From NCBI RefSeq assembly GCF_047272945.1, contig NZ_JBKOPS010000001.1:310001-374000 (forward strand): a DNA stretch of 64,000 nt. The letters are read 5' to 3'. The notes beneath the pieces are model-generated. The model had not been told where the DNA came from and searched no databases. It saw only the letters and a program-made list of their open reading frames with translations. Of the stretch, positions 9,058 through 18,686 are shown one piece after another. The stretch comes from Rubrolithibacter danxiaensis. Lineage in GTDB: Bacteria > Bacteroidota > Bacteroidia > Sphingobacteriales > Sphingobacteriaceae. The translations under genes were made by a program, and so were the position numbers. The number at the start of each line of letters is the position of its first letter. Position 1 is the stretch's first letter.

Positions 9058-10785
9058 ATGTACACGGTTGGCATAAATGCTGTTTTTCATGATTCTTCTG
9101 CCTGTTTACTTAAAGACGGCCGGTTACTTGCCGCAGTTGAGGAAGAACGCTTAACGCATATAAAACACGGAAAACGGCCTGTACCTTTCTCTACCTGGGA
9201 ACTACCTTTTCATTCCATTGATTATTGCCTGTCGGTAGCAGGCATTCATTTAAACGACATTGACCACATTGCATATTCATTCGATCCTTTTTTGCTATTG
9301 GATGAGAAATACATGCAGGCCCCTGTTATAAATATTCCATTGTTTCAAGGCACTGTTCCTTCAGCTGCCGAATGGCTTAACCCCTGGGACCCGCTATTTC
9401 TGTCTTATATAATAAATGCTCCAAGACAATTAACAGACGGTTATCCCCATCACCTGCAAAAAAGATTTAAGGGGGCTAAACCGTTAAAGGCAGAATGGCA
9501 TTTTGTAGAACATCATATAAGTCATGCTGCAAGTGCCTTCCACCCCTCTCCCTTCAAAAACGCGGCAGTTCTTACTTTAGATGGACGCGGAGAAAAGGCT
9601 ACAACAACTTACAACATTGGCACCGCTAACGATCTGGTAAGAATCGGAGAAGTAGATCTGCCCCATTCCCTCGGCTTACTTTATGAACAATTAACCTCCT
9701 ACCTGGGATTTCTGCATTCGTCTGATGAATATAAGGTGATGGCTTTAGCATCTTACGGGAAGCCGGAATTTATAAAAGATTTCAGGGAGATCATACAAAT
9801 TCAGCAAAACGGGCAATACACGATACAAAATGAATGTTTTGAAGAACGCTTTGGGCCTGCCCGCTTAAGGCATGAAGAATTTACCCAACATCATTTCAAT
9901 ATCGCCCATTCCCTGCAGGTAGTTCTTGAAGAACGTGTTTTAGAACTTGTTGATTGGCTACAGAAAGAAACCAGGGAAGAAAACTTATGCATGGCCGGAG
10001 GTGTAGCGCTGAACTGCGTACTAAACGCAAGAATACGAGACAAAGGCCCTTTTAAAAACATCTGGGTACAACCTGCTTCAGGCGATGCCGGAACCGCATT
10101 GGGTGCCGCAATATGGATTGATGCAAAGGAACGAAAAAGCACAGGCAAAAGTTTTCAAATGACTCATGCTTACTGGGGCCCTGAATACGACGACCAGGCG
10201 ATTGAAAAATTTTTAAAGTGGGCAAAAGTTCCATACAAAAAGTTAGAGAACATTGCAGAAGAAACTGCCGAAATACTTTCGAAAGATAAAATCATCGGAT
10301 GGTACCAGGGAAGAATGGAGTTTGGCCCCCGCGCCTTAGGCAGCCGCTCTATACTGGCTTCGCCTGTTAACCCCAATATGCAGGCATGGCTCAACGAGGT
10401 TAAGGATCGTGAAGATTTCAGGCCGGTAGCTCCGGTGGTATTGGAAGAGGATGCTGCAGAATGGTTTGAAAATGCAGATTATTCTCCATTTATGCTATTT
10501 GTAAATAATGTTAAGCTGGAAAAGGCAGATCGAATTCCCGCTGTCAGGCATGTGGATGGCACCGCCAGAATCCAGACAATAAACCAAAAGCAGCACCCGC
10601 TCTACTACAATCTTTTAAAAGCATTTAAAGCCAAAACAGGTGTCCCCGTGCTGGTTAATACATCTTTTAATACACTTGGTAAACCTATTGTTTGTACTCC
10701 CAGGGATGCCATTGAATGTTTCTGGACCTCTCCTTTTGACGCTTTAATAATAGGTTCTTATTTAATAGAGAAAGAATGGGAGTGA
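9058..10785 (+). CDS. Carbamoyltransferase, NodU/CmcH family
   Basis: ATP-dependent O-carbamoyltransferase that uses carbamoyl phosphate to modify a hydroxyl, usually on a sugar. It has the N-terminal Kae1/ASKHA-like domain: MYTVGINAVFHDSSACLLKDG and AAVEEERLTHIKH; the metal/carbamoyl-phosphate histidine motif VEHHISHAASAF (His152, His156); and the adenylate site VLTLDGRGE (Asp175). It also has the C-terminal Carbam_trans_C domain: GWYQGRMEFGPRALGSRSIL, DREDFRPVAPVVL and VLVNTSFNTLGKPIV. At 575 residues it is full length. It overlaps the GT2 gene by 10 bp, with a GT9 gene next, so the acceptor is probably a cell-surface glycan such as LPS or an exopolysaccharide. Confidence 0.92.
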   Translation: MYTVGINAVFHDSSACLLKDGRLLAAVEEERLTHIKHGKRPVPFSTWELPFHSIDYCLSVAGIHLNDIDHIAYSFDPFLLLDEKYMQAPVINIPLFQGTVPSAAEWLNPWDPLFLSYIINAPRQLTDGYPHHLQKRFKGAKPLKAEWHFVEHHISHAASAFHPSPFKNAAVLTLDGRGEKATTTYNIGTANDLVRIGEVDLPHSLGLLYEQLTSYLGFLHSSDEYKVMALASYGKPEFIKDFREIIQIQQNGQYTIQNECFEERFGPARLRHEEFTQHHFNIAHSLQVVLEERVLELVDWLQKETREENLCMAGGVALNCVLNARIRDKGPFKNIWVQPASGDAGTALGAAIWIDAKERKSTGKSFQMTHAYWGPEYDDQAIEKFLKWAKVPYKKLENIAEETAEILSKDKIIGWYQGRMEFGPRALGSRSILASPVNPNMQAWLNEVKDREDFRPVAPVVLEEDAAEWFENADYSPFMLFVNNVKLEKADRIPAVRHVDGTARIQTINQKQHPLYYNLLKAFKAKTGVPVLVNTSFNTLGKPIVCTPRDAIECFWTSPFDALIIGSYLIEKEWE

Positions 10786-11744
10786 AAATCTCTGTTGTAA
10801 TTCCTACGTATCGACGGCCGGACTTGTTAGTTAGATGCCTGAACGCGTTATTTGAGCAAAATTTCAATGATTCGTATTGCGAAATTGTTGTAATAAGCGA
10901 CGGACCGGATGATACGACCGAAAAAGCATTAAAAAAACTTAAAAAGCCTGCTAACTTATCCTTCAAATACTTATCAACTCCTAAAAAAAAGGGACCTGCA
11001 GCGGCAAGAAACCTGGGTTGGTTAGAAGCGAAAGGTTCTCTGATCGCCTTTACAGATGACGACTGCATTCCGGATAAAAACTGGTTGTATAACATCTGTA
11101 ATTCATACCTTGGCGAAGAAGAAATTGTTTATACAGGATATGTTAAAGTCCCTCTTCCGGATAAACCTACGGACTATGAACTAAACATTTACAATCTTGA
11201 AACCGCTGAATTTGTTACCGCTAATTGTGTTTGTACAAAAAAAGCCTTATTAAAAGTTGGAGGATTTGATGAACGTTTTCAGATAGCATGGCGTGAAGAC
11301 AGCGACCTGCATTTCAAATTTCTCAAACAAGGTATATCTATTAAGAAAATTGATGCTACAGTTGTGCATCCGGTTAGAAAAGCACACTGGGGAATTAGCA
11401 TTAAGGAACAGAAAAAAGGAATATTTAATGCTTTGCTATACAAAAAATACCCCGACCTGTATCGCAAGCGAATCAAGCCCTATCCTTCTTGGAATTATTA
11501 CTGTATCATTATTTGCACCTTCGCAATAGCTATCGGAATCTTAAACAATATTTTGTGGTTGTTTTTCTGGGGGTTATGTATCTGGCTATTACTTATTACA
11601 AAATTCATAAACAAAAGGCTCTCAGCAACTACACATTCATTTACGCACGTTCTTGAAATAATCGTTACATCGGTTTTTATTCCTTTTTTCTCGGTTTACT
11701 GGCAATTGTATGGTGCTGTAAAGTACCGAGTATTATTTATATAA
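10776..11744 (+). CDS. Glycosyltransferase family 2
   Basis: GT-A-fold transferase of 322 residues. It starts MGVKISVVIPTYRRPDLLVRCL and has the nucleotide-binding AARNLGWLEAKGSLIAFTDDDC segment, with the metal-binding DDD at residues 94-96. The acceptor-side motif is GGFDERFQIAWREDSDLHFKFLKQG. Two to three hydrophobic segments at about 240-300 (YYCIIICTFAIAIGI, ILWLFFWGLCIWLLL) anchor it to the inner membrane. The ATG lies 10 bp inside the carbamoyltransferase gene and the stop is 1 bp before the GT9 gene, so the three are one transcription unit. Sugar donor and acceptor cannot be told. Confidence 0.9.
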   Translation: MGVKISVVIPTYRRPDLLVRCLNALFEQNFNDSYCEIVVISDGPDDTTEKALKKLKKPANLSFKYLSTPKKKGPAAARNLGWLEAKGSLIAFTDDDCIPDKNWLYNICNSYLGEEEIVYTGYVKVPLPDKPTDYELNIYNLETAEFVTANCVCTKKALLKVGGFDERFQIAWREDSDLHFKFLKQGISIKKIDATVVHPVRKAHWGISIKEQKKGIFNALLYKKYPDLYRKRIKPYPSWNYYCIIICTFAIAIGILNNILWLFFWGLCIWLLLITKFINKRLSATTHSFTHVLEIIVTSVFIPFFSVYWQLYGAVKYRVLFI

Positions 11745-11745
11745 A

Positions 11746-12750
11746 ATGAAATTACAAGCAAGCGAAACAAAAAAAATAGCAGTTTTCAGGGCATTGCAGT
11801 TGGGTGATATGCTTTGTACAATACCAGCCATCAGAGCTTTAAGAAAGGCATATCCCGACGCACAAATTACCCTGATTGGACTACCCTGGGCACAAGCGCT
11901 GGTAGAAAGACTTACAGCGTACTTTGACAATTTTATTCCCTTTGCCGGATTTCCCGGACTACCCGAACAGCCTTTTAACGCAAAGAATTTCGCCGATTTT
12001 TTAGCAAAAGTACAGTCAGAGAATTTTGATTTAGTCCTCCAGATGCAGGGAAACGGCTCTATCGTAAATCCTTTGGCAGAATTATTTGGTGCTGCTCATA
12101 CTGCCGGCTTTTTTAAAAGGGATCATTATTATCCTGATAACAATCTCTTTATGGAGTATCCGGATTACGGCCACGAGATAGAACGCCACATTCAACTGAT
12201 GGAATTTCTGGGTATTCCTTCAAAGGGGACCAACCTGGAGTTCCCTTTGTATGAAAAAGATTATACTGATTTTGAAGATGCAGGTTTGAATCTCCGGGCA
12301 GGAAACTATGTCTGTATTCATCCCGGATCACGCGGCACTTCCAGGCGCTGGCCTACTGCTTATTTTGCACAACTTGCTGATGCGGTAGCTGAAAAAGGAC
12401 TAATGGTTGTAATTACAGGAACAAAAGATGAGCTGGATATTGTAAATGATGTAAAAAATCAAATGAACAATAAACCCATAATTGCAGCAGGAAAAACAAG
12501 TATAGGTGCTGTTGCCGTTTTAATAAAAAACTCCTTTGGACTTATTTCAAATTGTACAGGTGTCTCTCATATTGCTTCGGCTTTAGGAAAACGAAGTATT
12601 GTAATAAGTATGGACGGCGAACCGGAACGGTGGGCACCTTTAAACAGGCAGGTACATTCGGTTACAGACTGGACAACAACTCCTGATTTTGAACTTGTAT
12701 TGCATAAAACCCTAACAATGCTGAAAGAATTACATGATCAGGAATATTAA
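11746..12750 (+). CDS. Glycosyltransferase family 9 (heptosyltransferase-like)
   Basis: GT-B-fold protein of 334 residues related to ADP-heptose:LPS heptosyltransferases. The N-terminal domain begins KKIAVFRALQLGDMLCTIPAIRALRKAYPDAQITLIG, the hallmark of the family, and includes the conserved segment DLVLQMQGNGS. The C-terminal domain has YVCIHPGSRGTSRRWPTAYFAQLAD and the nucleotide-sugar site SNCTGVSHIASALGKRSIVI. It is the last gene of the carbamoyltransferase-GT2-GT9 unit. Whether the sugar is heptose is uncertain; GT9 members in Bacteroidota are often outside classical LPS core loci. Confidence 0.88.
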   Translation: MKLQASETKKIAVFRALQLGDMLCTIPAIRALRKAYPDAQITLIGLPWAQALVERLTAYFDNFIPFAGFPGLPEQPFNAKNFADFLAKVQSENFDLVLQMQGNGSIVNPLAELFGAAHTAGFFKRDHYYPDNNLFMEYPDYGHEIERHIQLMEFLGIPSKGTNLEFPLYEKDYTDFEDAGLNLRAGNYVCIHPGSRGTSRRWPTAYFAQLADAVAEKGLMVVITGTKDELDIVNDVKNQMNNKPIIAAGKTSIGAVAVLIKNSFGLISNCTGVSHIASALGKRSIVISMDGEPERWAPLNRQVHSVTDWTTTPDFELVLHKTLTMLKELHDQEY

Positions 12751-13005
12751 CATTATACTACCTTAAAACACTTTTAACACGAAAGGTAATACCTCGCTGC
12801 CTGTTGGGACCTACATATGCAATTGTCAGGAAAATGCCAATGTGATTAAGATCAGAATTAATCCTCATATAAAATATATCGTTTTTTAACCGGCTTTTAT
12901 CTAAATTTAGTAAGCTTGTATATACTGTTCAGGGTTTATAAAAAATGAGCGGTTTTTTTACAAAGGTTTTCTAAATTTTAATTCTTGCTATATTTTATTA
13001 ATTGC

Positions 13006-16000
13006 ATGAGGAGCCGTAACTACTTTTTACTTTTACTCTTTATACTTCTTTCAACGGCAGCTTTTTCTCAAAAACCTGATCTTCAATTTAAACATTTATC
13101 AACCTTAAACGGATTATCGCATGATTTTGCCCGACGAATCATTCAGGACCACCGTGGATATATGTGGATTGCCACTATAAACGGCCTTAATAAATATGAC
13201 GGGCTCTCTGTTACTGTATATAAGAACAACAAAAACAATAAAACCAGCCTGAGCAGTAATAACGTGTACACTGTCATGGAAGACAGTTACAAGAATTTAT
13301 GGGTTGGCACCACTATCGGATTGGATCTGTACCGACGAGATACAGATGACTTTCTCCACTACCCGCTGGAAAACGGCAAGTTTATAGAACGGATATATGA
13401 AGATCAGAAGAAGAACATATGGGTTGCGTCGGGCAATAAATTGTATCTTTTTGACAGAAAAAAAAGGACGTTTACCGTGTTCGCAAGTGAGGGGCTTAAT
13501 GAAACCGGGGCTATTCTATGTATGTTTGAAGACAAGGCAGGAGCTTTCTGGGTAGGCGGATTTCATGGACTGTGGAAACTGGACAGAGTAACCAAAAAAG
13601 CACAAAAAGTCAGAGAAATCGGTTCAAAACCAATTACTGCAATCTTTGAGGATAATGAAAATAAATTCTGGATTGCCTCCAGAGAGGACGGCTTATTTCT
13701 TTACAACAGAAAAACTGCCAGCTTTATTCATTTCAAACACAACCCCCGTGATCCGAACAGTATTCCTACAAATGTAATTTTAAGAGTTGCGGAAGATCCA
13801 TCAGGAAATTTATGGCTGGGATCTGAAAATGAAGGATTAATAATTTACGATAAAAAGTATAATCTGTTTTATAATTACAAACACAGCTCCCTTGATAATG
13901 AAACCATTAATTCCAACACCATATACTCTATTTACAGGGGGCGAAACAACGAGATGTGGTTATCTACTTTCAGCGGTGGTGTTGAACTTGCGGAACCCCG
14001 AAGATTTCATCACATAAAAAATGATCCCCTAAATCCTAAAAGCCTCAGCGATAACAATGTTTCCTTCCTGTATGAAGACAGTAAAGGAAATTTCTGGGTT
14101 GGTACAGATGGCGGAGGGCTTAATCTATACAATCGCAAAACAGGCACAGCTGTCCGTTTCAAGCATGATCCTGATAATCCGAAAAGCCTGAGTACAAACA
14201 TCATCACTTTTATACTTGAAGACCATAAGAAACAATTGTGGATTGGCCACTGGGGTGGCGGTTTAGATCTTTATGATGAAAAAAAGAATCAATTCATCCA
14301 TTTCAGGTCAAATCCTAAAAACACTAAAGAAAGTCTTCTTTTTAATAATGTGATAGATCTTTATGAAGACAAGAAAAACAACCTCTGGGTTGGAACTTCG
14401 TCCGGTTTGGATTTATTCGACACAAACACCAATAAATTCACCCATTACAGCCTTCCGGAGAATGGCCTGAAAACTTTTATAACAGATATACTGGAAGACA
14501 GGGATAATAATTTGTGGATTGGAGGATTCGGCGGGCTTTACCTGCTAGACAGGAACACTAAGAAAACAAGCATTTACAGGCATAACGACAAAGACTCTAC
14601 TACCTTGAATAATTCGGTAGTTAATACCATTTTTGAAGACAGCAAAGGAAATTTATGGGTAGGAACCGTGTCGGGTTTAAACCTGATGAACAAGAAAAAC
14701 AGGACCTTCGTTTCTTTCAACAACAGAGAAATAACTGAAGCAGAAGCAGTTTACGGCATTTTAGAAGACAACAAAAACAACCTCTGGCTAAGTACAACCA
14801 ATGGCTTATCAAAGTTTAATCCTGCAACAAAGACCTTCATAAACTATACTGTAAGCGATGGATTGCAGGGAAATTCGTTTAAAGACAATTCGTTTGTGAA
14901 GTTAAAATCAGGGGAGTTAGCTTTTGGAGGAACAAATGGCTTTAACATTTTTAACCCCGATAGCATTAAAACAAATAAAACCGTTCCGCAGGTAATTCTT
15001 ACTGATTTTAGAATATTTAATAAAAAAGTACCGCTAAGTGAAAAATCTCCTCTGAAAAAAGTCATAACGGAGACGGATGCTATTACCATTTCTCACAAAG
15101 AATCTGTTATTTCTTTCGATTTTTCAACAATTAGTTACACCAACCCCGAAAAAAACCAGTTTGCCTACAAATTGGTTGGGCTGGAAAAAGACTGGAACTA
15201 TGTTGGCAACAAAAGAACCGCTACCTATACAAATCTTAACCCCGGTACTTATTATTTCAAAGTAAAAGCATCTAATAACGATGGTATCTGGAATGAAAAT
15301 GAAACTACTTTAAAAATTACAGTTATACCTCCTTACTGGAAAACATGGTGGTTTAGAATATTATTAACATTCACACTTTTTTTAATTTTCTTCCTTATCT
15401 ATAAGCTAAGAATTAGAGGAATAAAAGGTCAGAAAATGGCCCTCGAAAGGCTGGTGCAAGCGAGAACCGAAGAAATTGTAGCACAAAACGAACAACTGAC
15501 GGAGCAGCAGGAAGAACTGAAAAAGAAAGATGAAGAAATATTAAGCAGGATAGCGATTATTCAAAAAATAGCTGATGAAATATCAGAAGGGAATTACAGC
15601 ACCAGGATTCAGGCCGAAGAAAAAGATGTACTGGGATCTCTGTCCTATACACTTAACCGGATGGCAGCTTCTCTGGAAGAGTCGTTTAATAAAAACAATG
15701 AGCTGATGCAAAAGAAAGATGAATTTCTGAGCATAGCAAGCCATGAATTGAAAACCCCGGTAACAAGCATAAAGGCTGTAATACAATTAATAGACCGGGC
15801 TACTTATCAAAACGAGGAAACTCGCAAAATTTACCCGTTCATTTCACGGGCTAAAACACAGGTAAACAAGCTAACGGAAATTATAAATGACTTACTTGAT
15901 GTCTCGAAAATCAACGCCGGAAAGCTCGAATTAAAAATCAGCAGTTTCTATATTGAAGAATTAATAACCGAAACACTTGATGGAATTTTTTCCGATGACA

Positions 16001-16386
16001 AAACCCACGAAGTTAGCATAGAAGGAGATTTACGAGTATTAATAAAAGCCGATAGGTTCAGGATTGAGCAGGTGTTAAATAATTTGGTGTCTAATGCGGT
16101 AAAATATTCTCCGGGAAAAAATCAGCTGTTCATTACCATATCTTCCACTAAAAAAACAGTGAAAATTTCAGTAAAAGATCAGGGAATCGGTATTCCTGCA
16201 GATAAAACTCCATTCATTTTTGAAAGGTTCTTCCGTGTGCAGGAATCATCACAAAATTTTCCGGGAATGGGCTTAGGCTTATACATTTCGTATGAAATTG
16301 TAAAAAGGCACGGCGGAAAAATGGGGGTTGAAAGTGAAACAGGAAAAGGCTCTACGTTCTGGTTTACCCTACCCATTGAAGAATAA
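13006..16386 (+). CDS. Two-component sensor histidine kinase with periplasmic beta-propeller sensor, no output domain
   Basis: Membrane sensor of about 1126 residues resembling the sensor half of hybrid two-component systems. I chose ATG 13006 (MRSRNYFLLLLFILLSTAAFSQ, a signal peptide); a TTG at 12985 is in frame. Residues 25-650 hold repeated Reg_prop blades (LWVGT..GLDLYDR type, about a dozen copies). A Y_Y_Y domain follows (about 690-775, YAYKLVGLEKDWNYVG in style), then a transmembrane helix near 783-805 and a coiled coil. A HAMP-like segment (ISEGNYSTRIQAEEKDVLG), HisKA with His913 in ASHELKTPVTS, and HATPase_c (NLVSNAVKYS, DQGIGIP, GMGLGLYIS) complete it. Unlike true HTCS proteins there is no receiver or AraC domain at the end. 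Confidence 0.93.
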   Translation: MRSRNYFLLLLFILLSTAAFSQKPDLQFKHLSTLNGLSHDFARRIIQDHRGYMWIATINGLNKYDGLSVTVYKNNKNNKTSLSSNNVYTVMEDSYKNLWVGTTIGLDLYRRDTDDFLHYPLENGKFIERIYEDQKKNIWVASGNKLYLFDRKKRTFTVFASEGLNETGAILCMFEDKAGAFWVGGFHGLWKLDRVTKKAQKVREIGSKPITAIFEDNENKFWIASREDGLFLYNRKTASFIHFKHNPRDPNSIPTNVILRVAEDPSGNLWLGSENEGLIIYDKKYNLFYNYKHSSLDNETINSNTIYSIYRGRNNEMWLSTFSGGVELAEPRRFHHIKNDPLNPKSLSDNNVSFLYEDSKGNFWVGTDGGGLNLYNRKTGTAVRFKHDPDNPKSLSTNIITFILEDHKKQLWIGHWGGGLDLYDEKKNQFIHFRSNPKNTKESLLFNNVIDLYEDKKNNLWVGTSSGLDLFDTNTNKFTHYSLPENGLKTFITDILEDRDNNLWIGGFGGLYLLDRNTKKTSIYRHNDKDSTTLNNSVVNTIFEDSKGNLWVGTVSGLNLMNKKNRTFVSFNNREITEAEAVYGILEDNKNNLWLSTTNGLSKFNPATKTFINYTVSDGLQGNSFKDNSFVKLKSGELAFGGTNGFNIFNPDSIKTNKTVPQVILTDFRIFNKKVPLSEKSPLKKVITETDAITISHKESVISFDFSTISYTNPEKNQFAYKLVGLEKDWNYVGNKRTATYTNLNPGTYYFKVKASNNDGIWNENETTLKITVIPPYWKTWWFRILLTFTLFLIFFLIYKLRIRGIKGQKMALERLVQARTEEIVAQNEQLTEQQEELKKKDEEILSRIAIIQKIADEISEGNYSTRIQAEEKDVLGSLSYTLNRMAASLEESFNKNNELMQKKDEFLSIASHELKTPVTSIKAVIQLIDRATYQNEETRKIYPFISRAKTQVNKLTEIINDLLDVSKINAGKLELKISSFYIEELITETLDGIFSDDKTHEVSIEGDLRVLIKADRFRIEQVLNNLVSNAVKYSPGKNQLFITISSTKKTVKISVKDQGIGIPADKTPFIFERFFRVQESSQNFPGMGLGLYISYEIVKRHGGKMGVESETGKGSTFWFTLPIEE

Positions 16387-16427
16387 AAAATTGTGATTGC
16401 TAAAATTACATGTAAAATAATCTATCA

Positions 16428-16646
16428 TCATCCTGCTTCTTCAATTGCCAACCCTATTCTGATAAGTAATTCGGCATCTACGTGATGATTATCCATAGAG
16501 CGCCAGGCTCCATATTTATTAGATATGAAAAAATTAGAACCGTTATTACAGATAATACGATAACCTTGTTCGCCATTAAACTTTTCGGGCTTTGCCTCAA
16601 ATTGAAAAGGCATTCCGGTTGCTGGTTCTGTTATAGTATGTTCCAT
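16428..16646 (-). CDS. Small conserved-looking hypothetical protein, 72 residues
   Basis: Not recognised. The 72-residue product is compact with balanced charge (MEHTITEPATGMPFQFEAKP, then GYRIICNNGSNFFISNKYGAWRSMD and a C-terminal helix AELLIRIGLAIEEAG). It has no signal peptide or membrane segment. It lies 47 bp downstream of the erythromycin-esterase homologue on the same strand and could share its transcript. Its composition looks like a real protein and it does not overlap a larger gene. The function cannot be guessed. Confidence 0.55.
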   Translation of the reverse strand: MEHTITEPATGMPFQFEAKPEKFNGEQGYRIICNNGSNFFISNKYGAWRSMDNHHVDAELLIRIGLAIEEAG

Positions 16647-16693
16647 CGTTATTACTGTTTAAAGAAATTTGCTTATTGTATCAACAATTCATC

Positions 16694-18016
16694 CTAATAC
16701 TCAAATGGATAAGTTTCTGGTATTTTATGCCCGTCTGGTTCAAGATATAAGGGATGCAAAGCAGTAGATACATCAATGTAAAGAAACGCGTCGTACCGCG
16801 AATTCAGAACGGTGGGAACGTAGTTGCTGTATTTTTCATAGGGTGGATTATATACAACACCTATCGCACGATGGGGCATTATCTTGTTAAAACGTTCTTT
16901 TTTATTCTTACTATCAAATATGAGCAATTTGTTTTCTGCCGATTCGCTGTGTAAGATCTCTTCTACGCTTTCGGGCCTCGCCTCCGGAACCTGCATCACT
17001 CCCATTGGTGCACCCCAGCTTTCACCGGCAATTACTGTTCCCTGGTACGATCCGAAACCTACCAGTACCACATCTTTATCTCCACGCTGTTCACGTACCA
17101 GCTGCCCTACATTAATCATTCCCGCCTTTTTCATATCCGTATAACGTGCGTCCCCTATATGGGTATTATGCTCCCAAACTATTGCTTTCGCACCGTGGCC
17201 ATGAAATTCAAAAAGCCGGTTCAAAGTCTCAACCATGTGTGTATCCCGCAAATTCCATGTATTGTCATTAAAGCCCACCATATTGCGGTAATATTCTTCG
17301 GCATTTACAGCAATCTGTGCATTCTGCTCGGTATTTAAGGCAGCCTCCAGATCATGGTCATAAACGGGTGCCTTTTTTCTAATTTCCTGTAAAAGTTGTA
17401 TAAGCGGTTCCTTACAGGAATCTTCGAGCGTGTATTGGGAACTTGCATATAAATGCTCGTCCTCTCCGTAGGGCTCAAAACAACGTACTGCTTTCTTTGC
17501 CAGCGCTGCAGCTTTCGGATCGTTCTTTTCCAGGTATTCTACCAGCGTATCCATAGACTCCCACAGGCTGTATACATCCAAACCATAAAAACCTATTCTC
17601 TTATTTGCATATTGGCTTTTATTGTAATTTGCGAGCCAATCAATCAAACTTACAATTTCCCAATTAGCCCACATCCAGGTGGGCCAGCGTTCAAAAGCTG
17701 CCAGTATTTCTGTGGTTTTTTTATTCTTATCTGAGTATCCTTTTATAAAACGATTAATGGCATAACAAGCCGGCCAGTCGCCTTCAACGGCTATAAAATT
17801 GAACCCTTTTTCCTGAATAAGGCGTTTTGTTATAGCAGTACGCCAGGTATAATATTCGTGTGTGCCATGAGAAGCCTCGCCGAGCATTACACATCGGGCA
17901 TCACCGATGCGATCCAGTAAAGGATCAAGGTCTTTAGCACTTTTTAAAGGAAATGTTCTTTCCTTATCCTCATCCAGTGTTACGGTCCGGGGATCGGTAT
18001 AGTTTTTTGTTGCCAT
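16694..18016 (-). CDS. Erythromycin esterase family protein
   Basis: Homologue of the EreA/EreB/BcR135-type superfamily (about 440 residues). Seen motifs: VMLGEASHGTHEYYTWRTAITKRLI near residues 43-67 (Glu47, His50 and Glu54 correspond to the metal/catalytic cluster), FIAVEGDWPACYAINRFIKG, GFYGLDVYSLWESM, IVWEHNTHIGDARYTDM, and VGFGSYQGTVIAGESWG. There is no signal peptide, so it should be cytosolic. Only a few members are proven macrolide esterases; most chromosomal ones have unknown hydrolase roles, so no resistance phenotype should be assumed. It stands alone apart from the small gene downstream. Confidence 0.88.
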   Translation of the reverse strand: MATKNYTDPRTVTLDEDKERTFPLKSAKDLDPLLDRIGDARCVMLGEASHGTHEYYTWRTAITKRLIQEKGFNFIAVEGDWPACYAINRFIKGYSDKNKKTTEILAAFERWPTWMWANWEIVSLIDWLANYNKSQYANKRIGFYGLDVYSLWESMDTLVEYLEKNDPKAAALAKKAVRCFEPYGEDEHLYASSQYTLEDSCKEPLIQLLQEIRKKAPVYDHDLEAALNTEQNAQIAVNAEEYYRNMVGFNDNTWNLRDTHMVETLNRLFEFHGHGAKAIVWEHNTHIGDARYTDMKKAGMINVGQLVREQRGDKDVVLVGFGSYQGTVIAGESWGAPMGVMQVPEARPESVEEILHSESAENKLLIFDSKNKKERFNKIMPHRAIGVVYNPPYEKYSNYVPTVLNSRYDAFLYIDVSTALHPLYLEPDGHKIPETYPFEY

Positions 18017-18205
18017 CTTAATTCCATTAAAAAATTCATCTCCTCTTATCTGCTATAGAATTAAAGCGCATTTTCTACCAAAAGAAGTTTTAAAAGCCGG
18101 ACTTACCGCTTTTCTATATCCTACTTAATTTTAACTTTTACAGAAATGAAATGTTTAGATTTTTTAAGATTACGACTTTAACAGAAACCATTAATTATTC
18201 CATCT

Positions 18206-18610
18206 TTAACATGCGTATACTGTATTATTATCTATCTGATTTACAGAGATGATCTTAAAGACATTTATCCGGTTATCTATCTCCCATTCAATGGTTGCGC
18301 CACTCGGATAGCCCATTAGGGCAATTGCAAGCGGATCTGTTGCCGGTATCTTATTTTCCTTCCTGTCGCACTCTTCTTCCTGCAATACCAGCTGCACACT
18401 AAAAGTCTGATTTTTATTCATGTTCCAGACTACCACTTTTGCATTTCGGCAAACCACATTTAAGGGTAAACAGTCTCTGCTTACAATCCGTGCATTTTTA
18501 AGTTCCTGGTAAAGTTGCCTCCTGTTATAATCGCTTATATCTTCAGAAAGCAGATAGTCCATTAATAAATTATAATCTTCCGCTAATAAAGTAAGTTGTA
18601 ATCCACGCAT
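18206..18610 (-). CDS. Rnk-like GreA/GreB C-terminal domain protein (copy 1)
   Basis: 134 residues. The second half has the GreA/GreB C-terminal FKBP-like fold seen in Rnk: LNVVCRNAKVVVWNMNKNQTFSVQLVLQEE, DPLAIALMGYPSGATIEWEI, VFKIISVNQI. The N-terminal half is a short helical hairpin (LTLLAEDYNLLMDYLLSEDISDYNRRQLYQEL) instead of the long Gre coiled coil, so cleavage-factor activity is not expected. Rnk-type proteins bind RNA polymerase and affect nucleotide metabolism. It is paralogous to the gene at 18687-19112 but carries the odd substitution LPLNVVC for the usual LPDDVVC. Confidence 0.82.
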   Translation of the reverse strand: MRGLQLTLLAEDYNLLMDYLLSEDISDYNRRQLYQELKNARIVSRDCLPLNVVCRNAKVVVWNMNKNQTFSVQLVLQEEECDRKENKIPATDPLAIALMGYPSGATIEWEIDNRINVFKIISVNQIDNNTVYAC

Positions 18611-18649
18611 AGCTTTACAATTTTAATAATCTGATATAACTAAGTTAAA

Positions 18650-18677
18650 TCCGGACTTCCTATTTATGAAGCCCGGA
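18650..18677 (-). terminator. Possible terminator between the two Rnk-like genes
   Basis: TCCGGACTTC (18650-18659) and GAAGCCCGGA (18668-18677) form a 10-bp stem with one mismatch and an 8-nt loop. On the minus strand a T-rich stretch follows. It lies in the 76-bp gap between the paralogues, so it may end or attenuate the upstream operon before copy 1. Confidence 0.45.
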
Positions 18678-18686
18678 AATCAACAA

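Noticed and set aside
9891..10148. Reverse-strand frame inside the carbamoyltransferase gene
   Set aside because: Shadow of the coding gene; low-complexity composition and no protein-like motifs. The same applies to similar antisense frames across the window.
16694..18016. Macrolide resistance gene
   Set aside because: Family membership only; most chromosomal homologues have no shown macrolide esterase activity, and no other resistance genes are near.
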